From NCBI GenBank assembly GCA_036675645.1, contig JAKFEP010000093.1:1-25911 (forward strand): a stretch of 25,911 bases of DNA, in the 5' to 3' direction. Shown here piece by piece: positions 14,797 through 22,337 of this stretch. The position numbers and the translations under genes were made by a program. The notes below the pieces were generated by a model. The model searched no databases. It worked only from the letters and a program-made list of their open reading frames with translations, and was not told the DNA's origin. The stretch comes from Methylotenera_A sp036675645 (GTDB lineage Bacteria > Pseudomonadota > Gammaproteobacteria > Burkholderiales > Methylophilaceae). Numbering within the stretch: position 1 is the stretch's first letter; each line of letters starts with the position of its first letter.

Positions 14797-15687
14797 ATGA
14801 ATAAACATAGGAGCAGAATCTTGGGACATTTTAACAAACACTTTAAGTACATCGCCTTGTCCGTTTTAGTCTCTTTATTACTGCAAGGCTGCGCAACATC
14901 AGTCAGCAGATTATCGGATGATGGGAATACCGATGAAATCATTTTCCCCAATATAGAAAAAAATGCATGGATTAAAGAGGGAACATTCCCCAATGTCGAC
15001 AACCTGCGCAATGTTGCACAGGACATGACAAAGAATCAGCTTTATGCATTGCTTGGTCATCCGCATTTTGCTGAGGGATTTGGCAAAGTGCGGGAATGGG
15101 ACTACATTTTCAACTTCCGTAAAAATGGCAGCACTGAGGTTGACACGTGTCAGTATAAAATTATCTATACATCCAGCATGCGACTAAGAAATACTTACTG
15201 GAAGCCAGAAGCTTGTGCAGAATGGTTGGCACTACCCGAAGCACAGCCTCAGACCGTGCTCGAAAATACGGTAGAGAAAATTGTGCCGGGGCCTGAACTG
15301 ATAAAAATGCAAATTAGCGCCGATGGCATGTTCGATTTCGACAAATCAGAAATTAGTAACTTAAGGCCAGGAGGCGTTGAAAAACTTGACCGCGCAACAA
15401 CTAACATGCTTGCAGGTGGAGAAATCGTCCAATTGAAAATCGTCGGCCATACTGACCGGCTTGGCGATGATGCATACAATATGAAGCTGTCACAGGCGCG
15501 TGCTGAAACGATACGCCAGTATTTGGTAGCGAAGAATATTCCCGCCGAACGCATTACCGCTTTTGGTGTAGGTGAGTCTGTGCCACTGGTTGAATGTAAT
15601 CAAAACAAACGTGATGAAACATTAATTCGTTGTTTGGAACCCAATCGCAGATTCGAAATTGAGGCTTGGACTGTACGCAAGATTTAG
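14797..15687 (+). CDS. tpgA: TpgA-like lipoprotein: BamE-like domain plus OmpA peptidoglycan-binding domain
   Basis: 296 residues. A hydrophobic signal ends in the lipobox LLQGC with Cys32. Residues about 60-140 resemble the SmpA/BamE fold (MTKNQLYALLGHPHFAEGFG-VREWDYIF). Residues about 170-290 are an OmpA C-terminal domain with D220 (GHTDRLGDDAYN) and R235 (LSQARAE), equivalent to the diaminopimelate-binding pair of OmpA. This architecture and its place just downstream of a trimeric autotransporter match TpgA of Acinetobacter Tol 5, which binds peptidoglycan and aids surface display of AtaA. The ATG at 14797 has no ribosome site. An in-frame TTG at 14821 has AGGAG (14809-14813) 7 nt upstream and would give a compact 24-residue signal; it may be the true start. 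Confidence 0.83.
   Translation: MNKHRSRILGHFNKHFKYIALSVLVSLLLQGCATSVSRLSDDGNTDEIIFPNIEKNAWIKEGTFPNVDNLRNVAQDMTKNQLYALLGHPHFAEGFGKVREWDYIFNFRKNGSTEVDTCQYKIIYTSSMRLRNTYWKPEACAEWLALPEAQPQTVLENTVEKIVPGPELIKMQISADGMFDFDKSEISNLRPGGVEKLDRATTNMLAGGEIVQLKIVGHTDRLGDDAYNMKLSQARAETIRQYLVAKNIPAERITAFGVGESVPLVECNQNKRDETLIRCLEPNRRFEIEAWTVRKI
14809..14813 (+). promoter_or_regulatory. AGGAG ribosome site pointing to an alternative TTG start of the tpgA-like gene
   Basis: AGGAG is followed by 7 nt and an in-frame TTG at 14821. The upstream ATG at 14797 is preceded only by the intergenic hairpin. Initiation at TTG would shorten the protein by 8 residues without touching the lipobox. Confidence 0.45.
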
Positions 15688-15926
15688 AAAGCTCATAAAA
15701 ACTAAAACGGCAGAAATTTTTAAGCCTCCTCAATTCAACATCAATTGACAATGCACAGCCTAACTTTTTAAGGCGATGGCTTCGTCTATACTAAGTCATG
15801 AAGTAAATAGCTTGAGTTTTATTTCTTGTGCGGTACCGAACAGACAATTTATTCATTCCAATTAAAATCTATAAATCAAAAATTATATTTTTTTAACAGT
15901 CTGATTTTAATTGACGAAAGATCACT

Positions 15927-16412
15927 ATGAAACCTAAACTAAAATTTCTATTGCCAGATCTTAAAACAGCAAACAAAGCAGCTGAAGCATTATTACTGGC
16001 ACGCATCGATAATAAAAATATTAGCTTTATAGCAAAGCCCGGAACTGATCTTGGAGAGTTACAAACTGCCAGCACGATAGAGAGTACAAACTTGGTTAAT
16101 GATGGGCAAAGAGGCCTGTTGATAGGCGCAGGCATCGGTCTATTAGTTGGTTTATACATGCAGCATTTTCAACCTTGGATAACAACAACGTTTCAGGTAC
16201 ATTGGATCATTTTATTAATCATTGCTACGGTGATGGGGGCGATTGCCTCTGCAATGGGCGCTGCAGTATTTGGAGTTAACTTGTTTAATACCGATTTAGA
16301 AAATTTCAAAGAAAAGATTGATCATGGGGCCGTCTTGATGATTGTAAGTGCACCTCTACATCGTACAAATGAGATTCGCAAAATTGTAAATAATTTACAT
16401 CTCAAATTTTAG
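15927..16412 (+). CDS. Small membrane protein of unknown function, DUF1269-like
   Basis: 161 residues. An N-terminal soluble half (about 1-60, starting KPKLKFLLPDLKTANKAAEALL) resembles the small alpha/beta domain of stress-induced DUF1269-type proteins. Two hydrophobic segments follow (about 63-80, GLLIGAGIGLLVGLYM, and about 92-118, with repeated small residues GAIASAMGAAVFG). A soluble tail ends in IVNNLHLKF. The glycine-rich helices would pack tightly in the inner membrane. No catalytic motif is visible. It stands alone: the tpgA-like gene ends 239 bp upstream and the next gene converges on it. The family guess is weak; that it is a real coding gene is more certain. Confidence 0.7.
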   Translation: MKPKLKFLLPDLKTANKAAEALLLARIDNKNISFIAKPGTDLGELQTASTIESTNLVNDGQRGLLIGAGIGLLVGLYMQHFQPWITTTFQVHWIILLIIATVMGAIASAMGAAVFGVNLFNTDLENFKEKIDHGAVLMIVSAPLHRTNEIRKIVNNLHLKF

Positions 16413-16436
16413 AAAATACACATACTGTGATTCAAC

Positions 16437-16450
16437 TTTTTTTGGGGGGG
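16437..16450. repeat. Homopolymer junction T7-G7 between convergent genes
   Basis: Seven T (16437-16443) are followed directly by seven G (16444-16450) in the 55-bp gap between two convergent genes. Such a G run is rare in this AT-rich window. It could be prone to slippage or to sequencing error; it lies outside coding sequence. Confidence 0.7.
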
Positions 16451-16467
16451 TTCTGGCAATTCAAACT

Positions 16468-18780
16468 CTAGATAGAAACGACTAAGCCATTTTCTAATAA
16501 CTCATTAAATTCTGAGATGGGTACTGGCTTACTAAACAGATATCCTTGAAAGTGCTCGCAGCCTTTGTTTAGTAGTAGTTGTCGTTGTTCTTTCGTTTCT
16601 ACTCCTTCAGCAATCACATTCAGTTCTAAGCTTTTTGCCATGGCAATGATTGTCCGTACGATTGCTCTATCGCTACTATCAGTGACTATATCGCGCACAA
16701 ACGATTGATCAATTTTTAACTGCATTAAAGGTAGTCGTTTGAGATATTGCAAGGATGAATAACCAGTACCAAAATCATCTAACGAAAACTGAATGCCAAT
16801 TTTATTCAACGCACTCATGGTTGCAATTGTATCCTCAATGTTTTCAAGCAAAAGACTCTCAGTGAGTTCTAGTTTAAGTTGTAAAGGGTTAATGCAATGG
16901 CGTTTTATAGCGTCTTTCAACTGGACTACAAAATCAGCTTGGTGAAATTGCTTAGCGCTTACGTTCACAGAAAGTGTTAAATCCCGCGTTGCGGGGTTTT
17001 GTTGCCAAGCTTTAAGCTGGGTGCAAGCAGTTTCCAAAACCCACTGTCCAATGGGTACTATTAAGCCAGTCTCTTCAGCAAGTGGAACGAACTCACTGGG
17101 AGACATAAAGCCACGTTCAGGGTGCATCCAGCGAATAAGTGTTTCAGCGCCTAGTATGCGATAAGAGCGGTCAACTTGAATTTGGTAAAACAATTGAAAT
17201 TGCTGACCTTCAAGTGCTTTCCGTAATTTGCGCTCTAAATCGACTCGGCTATTTACAGCGTTTTGCATCTCTGGATCGAAAAAGCGCAGCGTGTTTCGCC
17301 CAGCTTTTTTGGCTTGATACATCGCAATATCTGCATGTTTCAGCAACTCTTCCAAAGATTGTTCATAATCCTTGAAAATTACTATGCCAATACTGGCCGT
17401 GCTTTGGTACTCGTTTTCGTCAAGTTGGTAAGGTTGTTGTAGCGATGCCAATATTCTTTCACCAACGACCTCGGCTTGTGTTGCGGCGGTAGTGTCTTGG
17501 CTGCTTAAGCCCTCAAGTAATACCACAAATTCATCTCCGCCTAAACGAGCAACAGTATCATCTTCATGCAAGCAAGTAGTCAGGCGTGCTGCAACCTGGC
17601 GCAACAGCGAGTCGCCAGCATCATGTCCACGAGAATCGTTGAGTATCTTAAAGTGGTCAAGATCGAGAAATAGTAGCGCACCGTCTCTGCCGCTATGCGC
17701 ACTGCTAGCTAATGCCTGCTGGAGTCGATCGAGCAAAAGCTGCCTATTTGGTAACTGCGTGAGAGAGTCGTAGAACGCCAAATTCTCAATGATACCTTCT
17801 GCCTGCTTGCGTTCGCTAATATCCTGAACGATCGCAATACCACCCACGACATTTTCGTTGTTGTCTAACGAAGGTGCACAAATCAGCGATGCCCATACCT
17901 TGGCATCGCTATGAGTTGCACTATAACTGCCCTCATAATGACCAATTTCGCCTAATAGCGCCTTTTCTAGCGCAGGAAAAACCGATTGATCTTTAAGGGA
18001 CTTTAAGTCAGTTCCGACAACACCATCTACTGAGCTTTGCAAAAGGTCAGCGAAGCGTTTGTTACAAAATGTGACGACATGATGAATATTGTAATGAAAA
18101 ATTCCGACTGGCGAGTGAGTCAGAAGTAAACGATATCGCTCTTCGCTTGACCTCACTGTTTCTTCCCGCGTAGCGGCCTCAACATGTAAAGAAACATTCT
18201 CGCGTATGTTACGATTAATATGCCATGTGCTCATAATCATAAACCCAAGATACAACATGATAGCGACGCCCATCGACATTGAGATACTGTCTCCTGCAAC
18301 AAATAATCGTACCATCGTCGGCACTATGCTCAAACTAGCAAATGTAATGGCGCAAACCAGATCAGCCGAAAAAGCGACGATACCTCCAGCAGTCAAACCT
18401 GCGAGCATGAAGATTAAAAATAATTGATGCTGGGGATAATCAATTGGAAAAAGGATGATGCCAGCCGAGCCCCAGACAGCACCCACAAGAAAAATTAGGA
18501 GCCGATATTTTTTTAGCCAGCCCTGGCTGGCTGTAGCTTTGTTTACGTGAGAACGTAAATATGTGGCAATGAGCACGGCTCGCGCTAAAGAGAAGACAAT
18601 AATTAGGGAAAGCCAAGAGTAAATTATTGTAGTGCTGATCACATCATGTAACACATAAATGAGCACACAGGCCAGAAGCATGCTGGTAATGAGAGAGGCT
18701 CTGCCAACAGAAAAGAGTTGTCTTGTTAGTTTGGATTGTATTGTGGTTTGTTTGTCAAAGTCGCTTATATTGTTACTCAT
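16468..18780 (-). CDS. Membrane-bound PAS-GGDEF-EAL cyclic-di-GMP turnover protein
   Basis: 770 residues. Residues about 28-185 hold about six hydrophobic segments forming a membrane sensor. A PAS domain spans about 213-330 (SEERYRLLLTHSPVGIF to IVQDISERKQAE). The diguanylate cyclase domain has an intact active site GGDEF at 414-418. Its inhibitory I-site, normally RxxD five residues earlier, reads HEDD (405-408), so the Arg is lost. The phosphodiesterase domain has ETL in place of EAL (546-548), D668-D669-F670-GTGYSSL, K689 and E725 in AEGVET, so it is probably active. The protein may make, break or switch cyclic di-GMP according to its sensor input. It is monocistronic and reads toward the DUF1269-like gene. 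Confidence 0.93.
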   Translation of the reverse strand: MSNNISDFDKQTTIQSKLTRQLFSVGRASLITSMLLACVLIYVLHDVISTTIIYSWLSLIIVFSLARAVLIATYLRSHVNKATASQGWLKKYRLLIFLVGAVWGSAGIILFPIDYPQHQLFLIFMLAGLTAGGIVAFSADLVCAITFASLSIVPTMVRLFVAGDSISMSMGVAIMLYLGFMIMSTWHINRNIRENVSLHVEAATREETVRSSEERYRLLLTHSPVGIFHYNIHHVVTFCNKRFADLLQSSVDGVVGTDLKSLKDQSVFPALEKALLGEIGHYEGSYSATHSDAKVWASLICAPSLDNNENVVGGIAIVQDISERKQAEGIIENLAFYDSLTQLPNRQLLLDRLQQALASSAHSGRDGALLFLDLDHFKILNDSRGHDAGDSLLRQVAARLTTCLHEDDTVARLGGDEFVVLLEGLSSQDTTAATQAEVVGERILASLQQPYQLDENEYQSTASIGIVIFKDYEQSLEELLKHADIAMYQAKKAGRNTLRFFDPEMQNAVNSRVDLERKLRKALEGQQFQLFYQIQVDRSYRILGAETLIRWMHPERGFMSPSEFVPLAEETGLIVPIGQWVLETACTQLKAWQQNPATRDLTLSVNVSAKQFHQADFVVQLKDAIKRHCINPLQLKLELTESLLLENIEDTIATMSALNKIGIQFSLDDFGTGYSSLQYLKRLPLMQLKIDQSFVRDIVTDSSDRAIVRTIIAMAKSLELNVIAEGVETKEQRQLLLNKGCEHFQGYLFSKPVPISEFNELLENGLVVSI

Positions 18781-19409
18781 TATTATCTACTCACGTGAAG
18801 CTCAAATGACTTAGAACTATCATACCTGCGATTAAGCCCGTTAGATTATGCCCTATGTTATTTGTGGCTCAATAAACTATAAAAAAAATAATTTCCGCTC
18901 TTAGACAGAGTACATTTTTGTGGAATACATTTTAAGTATGACTATAGCTTATTAGTTCTTAGCGGTAATTCTAAATGTCACAATTTGTTCTTGAATGTTA
19001 AGATTTTGCGCACGCCAAAAGTACAATGCAACAAAACCTATGTGAGGATAGCATTTTGAAATGATTGTGATAGCAGCATATATAAGTTGAATGTTCATTG
19101 GCTCAGGTGAATCAACCCAAGCCATTTTGCATTCACTAAACTATAAGTGCCAAAGCCTTAACAATTACAATAAGTACTCATTAATTCAGTTGCAAGTCTA
19201 GCCATCTCAATTTCTTAATCGACATGTATTAGTAAAATAGGTTTGGATGAAGTTTTATTTAGAACTGTTATTTGCGATTGATTTGCAATAATACTTATTA
19301 AATTAACTTTCCCAAATGTTTGCTAACGAATGGGATGGGGTTTGCATTTAGCCTATACTAAAACATTGCAACATTAACAGGTCGTCTCATGTTTAAACCA
19401 AACTAAGCC
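18781..19409. other. 629-bp divergent intergenic region without a gene
   Basis: AT-rich sequence between the start of the GGDEF-EAL gene (minus) and that of the cation ATPase (plus). I find no reading frame with a ribosome site, no RNA gene and no large repeat. It must hold the promoters of both genes; the only candidates I can point to are a TATACT box at 19354-19359 and a -24/-12-like site at 19331-19346. Confidence 0.6.
19331..19346 (+). promoter_or_regulatory. Weak sigma54-like site upstream of the P-type ATPase gene
   Basis: TGG at 19331 and TTGCA at 19342-19346 give GG-N10-GC spacing; two bases of the upstream TGGCACG element differ. An alternative is a sigma70 -10 box TATACT at 19354-19359, which has no convincing -35. 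The two overlap, so only one need be real. Confidence 0.22.
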
Positions 19410-22022
19410 ATGCACACACCTCAAGATAATCTTAATGATAACCCCGCCCCAATTACTACCGAAAATAGTGGATTAACTTTCATAGAAGCCGCTCAGCGGC
19501 TTAAGACAGGTGGTTACAACGAGCTCCCATCACATAATAAACGCGGTTTTTTAAGAATCTTATTTGAAATTATTCGGCAACCCATGTTTGCATTATTAAT
19601 TGGGGGTGGATTTGTTTATTTACTACTTGGAGATCGGGTAGAAGCCTTATTTCTATTGGTATTCGCATGTTTATCCGTAATGATAACAATCGTGCAAGAA
19701 TCACGCAGTGAAAAAGTTCTAGAAGCCTTACGCAATCTAGCTAGCCCACGTGCAACAGTTATTCGCGAAGGCAAAAAGATTTCTATTGCTGGTCGCGATG
19801 TAGTCATGAGTGACTTAATGGTGGTTACTGAAGGTGACCGAGTCGCTGCTGATGCAACCCTAATCTCTGCACATGATTTATTGCTAGATGAATCATTGCT
19901 AACTGGTGAATCGGTAGCGGTAGGTAAATTGGCACAGCAAACCCTAATTGATAGACAACTTAATAATAGATTGGCAGTAACACCCGGCGGTGAAAATTCA
20001 CCCTATGTTTTTGCAGGCTCTTTGGTTGTACGTGGCACAGGGCTTGCACAAGTGCACGCTACGGGCGCTCGGAGCGAAATGGGCAAAATAGGTCATGCAC
20101 TGAAAACAATAGATAGTCAACAACCTCATCTACAAAAACAATTACACGGCCTAGTTCGCAACTTCACAGTTATTGGCGCTATCGCGGGGGGAGTAGCTGT
20201 CTTGTTGTATGGGCTTTTGCGCGACTCTTGGCTTGAGGCGATGCTGAGCGGTATTGCGCTCGGCATGTCATTATTACCTGAAGAGTTTCCACTGGTTATG
20301 GCAGTGTTCATGGCAATGGGTGCATGGCGTATATCGAAGGCGCGTGTGCTAACCAGACGCGCATCAGCGATTGAATCTCTAGGTGCTACAACGGTATTAT
20401 GCACTGACAAAACTGGCACTTTAACTGAAAATAAAATGTCATTAGTCTCCATTCATACTAATGATGAGACTTGGACAGAAAGCAACAATGAAGTTGTAAC
20501 AGCCGATATTCAAACAGTATTGGAAACAGCTTTCTTAGCTTGCTCACAACAGCCAACCGACCCAATGGATATTGCTATTCACAAACTTGAGAAGGCAAAC
20601 ATTGGCAAAAATGTTGTCAATTTTGACAAATATCAACTGATTCGCGCTTATGGCCTTAGGCCAGATTGTTTTGCAGTGGCTAATATACTTTCTAACAGCA
20701 ATGGGGACACTACGGCTTATGCGAAAGGTGCGCTAGAAACGATTTCAGCACTATGTCATTTAACAGAAGATCAATTATCAACTATTCAAAATCAAGCCGA
20801 AAAACTTGCCTTAATTGGTATTCGGGTGCTGGGTGTAGCTCAAGCAAAAATAAATGCCACACAATTAAAGGCACTGCCAGAAACATTGCACGATTATAAA
20901 TTTGAATACGTGGGCTTAATTGGCTTTGCCGACCCACTCCGTGCCAACGTGCCTGCCGCGGTTGCAGAATGCCGTACAGCCGGTATTCGCGTGATTATGA
21001 TAACAGGAGATTATCCAACTACTGCACTTGCGATTGGGCGGCAGGCAGGGCTGGATTATGAGCAAGTATTGACAGGTGACGCCATTGAAAAAATGACGGA
21101 CAATCAATTGATTGCCGCGTTAAAGATCACTTCAATATTTGCGCGTATTCGACCTAATCAAAAATTGCGCATTGTTCAATTATTAAAACAAAATGGCGAA
21201 GTGGTAGCGATGACAGGCGATGGCGTTAATGATGCACCTGCTATTAAGGCTGCAGATATTGGCATTGCAATGGGCGGGCGCGGTACCGATGTTGCGCGTG
21301 AAGCTTCAAGTATTGTCTTGCTAGACGACGATTTTGGTTCAATTGTTAAAACTATTCGTTTAGGGAGGCGTATTTACGACAACCTGCGTAAAGCTATTGA
21401 ATATATTATTGCAGTCCATATCCCTATTGCTGCCTTAGCAATTATGCCGTTACTGTTTGGGATGCCACTTATACTAACTCCTATTCACATTGCATTTTTA
21501 GAAATGATCATAGACCCCGCCTGCTCAGTCGTATTTGAAGCTGAGAATGAAGAAAATAATGTCATGCAGCGTCCACCACGCGACCAAAAAATCCCTTTAG
21601 TTTTAGGTAAACGCGTTTTGTGGGCAGTGATTCAGGGCTTGATTGTTTCAGCCATGTTGGCAATTATATTAGTGGCTACAAGGCAGATGCAGTTAATCGA
21701 AGCTGATAGTCGAACACTCTTGTTCACATCACTTGTGATAATGAATATGGGATTAATTTTAATCAATAGGTCGTTTAGTGCTTCAATACTCACTGCAGTT
21801 TTAAAACCCAATCGCTCACTCTGGATTTTATTGTCAACAGTCAGTGCCATATTAGCCGCAGTAGTCATTTGGCCACCTGCACGTCAGCTGTTTGACTTTG
21901 GGCAGTTTCATTGGAATTTATTCGCAATATCAATATTCGCAAGCTTAGCAACTTTGCTTATATTAGAAACAATAAAATCGCAATGGTTTAATACTAAAAT
22001 TCCGTCAACCAAGCCTGCTTAA
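19410..22022 (+). CDS. Cation-translocating P-type ATPase (P2-like, PEEFP subgroup)
   Basis: 870 residues. The N-terminal cation ATPase domain is followed by the actuator loop with TGES (165-168). The phosphorylation site is D333 in CTDKTGTLTENK, and the hinge motif is TGDGVNDAP (602-610). About ten membrane helices are present, two in the N-terminal third, two around 255-310 and six after about 665. The overall plan matches Ca2+/PacL-type pumps, but the helix-4 ion motif is PEEFP (290-294) rather than PEGLP. The helix-6 motif reads EMIIDPACS where SERCA has NLVTDGLPA. The ion therefore cannot be assigned from sequence. Start ATG 19410 lacks a clear ribosome site but gives the expected N-terminus. 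Monocistronic; the terminator at 22139-22171 lies beyond it. Confidence 0.9.
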   Translation: MHTPQDNLNDNPAPITTENSGLTFIEAAQRLKTGGYNELPSHNKRGFLRILFEIIRQPMFALLIGGGFVYLLLGDRVEALFLLVFACLSVMITIVQESRSEKVLEALRNLASPRATVIREGKKISIAGRDVVMSDLMVVTEGDRVAADATLISAHDLLLDESLLTGESVAVGKLAQQTLIDRQLNNRLAVTPGGENSPYVFAGSLVVRGTGLAQVHATGARSEMGKIGHALKTIDSQQPHLQKQLHGLVRNFTVIGAIAGGVAVLLYGLLRDSWLEAMLSGIALGMSLLPEEFPLVMAVFMAMGAWRISKARVLTRRASAIESLGATTVLCTDKTGTLTENKMSLVSIHTNDETWTESNNEVVTADIQTVLETAFLACSQQPTDPMDIAIHKLEKANIGKNVVNFDKYQLIRAYGLRPDCFAVANILSNSNGDTTAYAKGALETISALCHLTEDQLSTIQNQAEKLALIGIRVLGVAQAKINATQLKALPETLHDYKFEYVGLIGFADPLRANVPAAVAECRTAGIRVIMITGDYPTTALAIGRQAGLDYEQVLTGDAIEKMTDNQLIAALKITSIFARIRPNQKLRIVQLLKQNGEVVAMTGDGVNDAPAIKAADIGIAMGGRGTDVAREASSIVLLDDDFGSIVKTIRLGRRIYDNLRKAIEYIIAVHIPIAALAIMPLLFGMPLILTPIHIAFLEMIIDPACSVVFEAENEENNVMQRPPRDQKIPLVLGKRVLWAVIQGLIVSAMLAIILVATRQMQLIEADSRTLLFTSLVIMNMGLILINRSFSASILTAVLKPNRSLWILLSTVSAILAAVVIWPPARQLFDFGQFHWNLFAISIFASLATLLILETIKSQWFNTKIPSTKPA

Positions 22023-22138
22023 TTTATCTTAGTTAGCTAAAATAGAAGATATTATCTTTAGCCTTTCGTGATTAATGTAGTCGCAATGAGTATCTGACGG
22101 CATGTCAAGAAATGTTAAGAAGTGGACTGATTCAAATA

Positions 22139-22171
22139 AAAAGCCTAATATCGCTTAGATATTAGGCTTTT
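22139..22171. terminator. Strong stem-loop terminator shared by the ATPase gene and tRNA-Ile
   Basis: AAGCCTAATATC (22141-22152), loop GCTTA, GATATTAGGCTT (22158-22169), extended by two A-T pairs to a 14-bp perfect stem. On the minus strand it is followed by five T, fitting the end of the dnaG-rpoD-tRNA unit; on the plus strand by four T, fitting the ATPase transcript. Confidence 0.9.
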
Positions 22172-22204
22172 GAGTCATCACGATGCTTTGTGATGTTACT
22201 TTAA

Positions 22205-22283
<79 letters not shown>

Positions 22284-22296
22284 AATAAGCTGCCGT

Positions 22297-22315
22297 GTTT
22301 TGGTAATCCCAAAAC
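22297..22315 (-). other. Stem-loop between rpoD and tRNA-Ile
   Basis: GTTTTGG, loop of 5 nt, CCAAAAC form a perfect 7-bp stem 14 nt before the tRNA 5' end. No T tract follows on the minus strand, so it looks more like a processing or mRNA 3'-end protecting structure for rpoD than a terminator. Confidence 0.45.
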
Positions 22316-22337
22316 GTAAAAGCGTATGAATATTTAG

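Noticed and set aside
15745..15792. TTGACA at 15745 and TATACT at 15787 as a promoter for the small membrane protein
   Set aside because: The boxes are 36 nt apart, far from the 16-18 nt needed, and neither has a good partner at the right distance.
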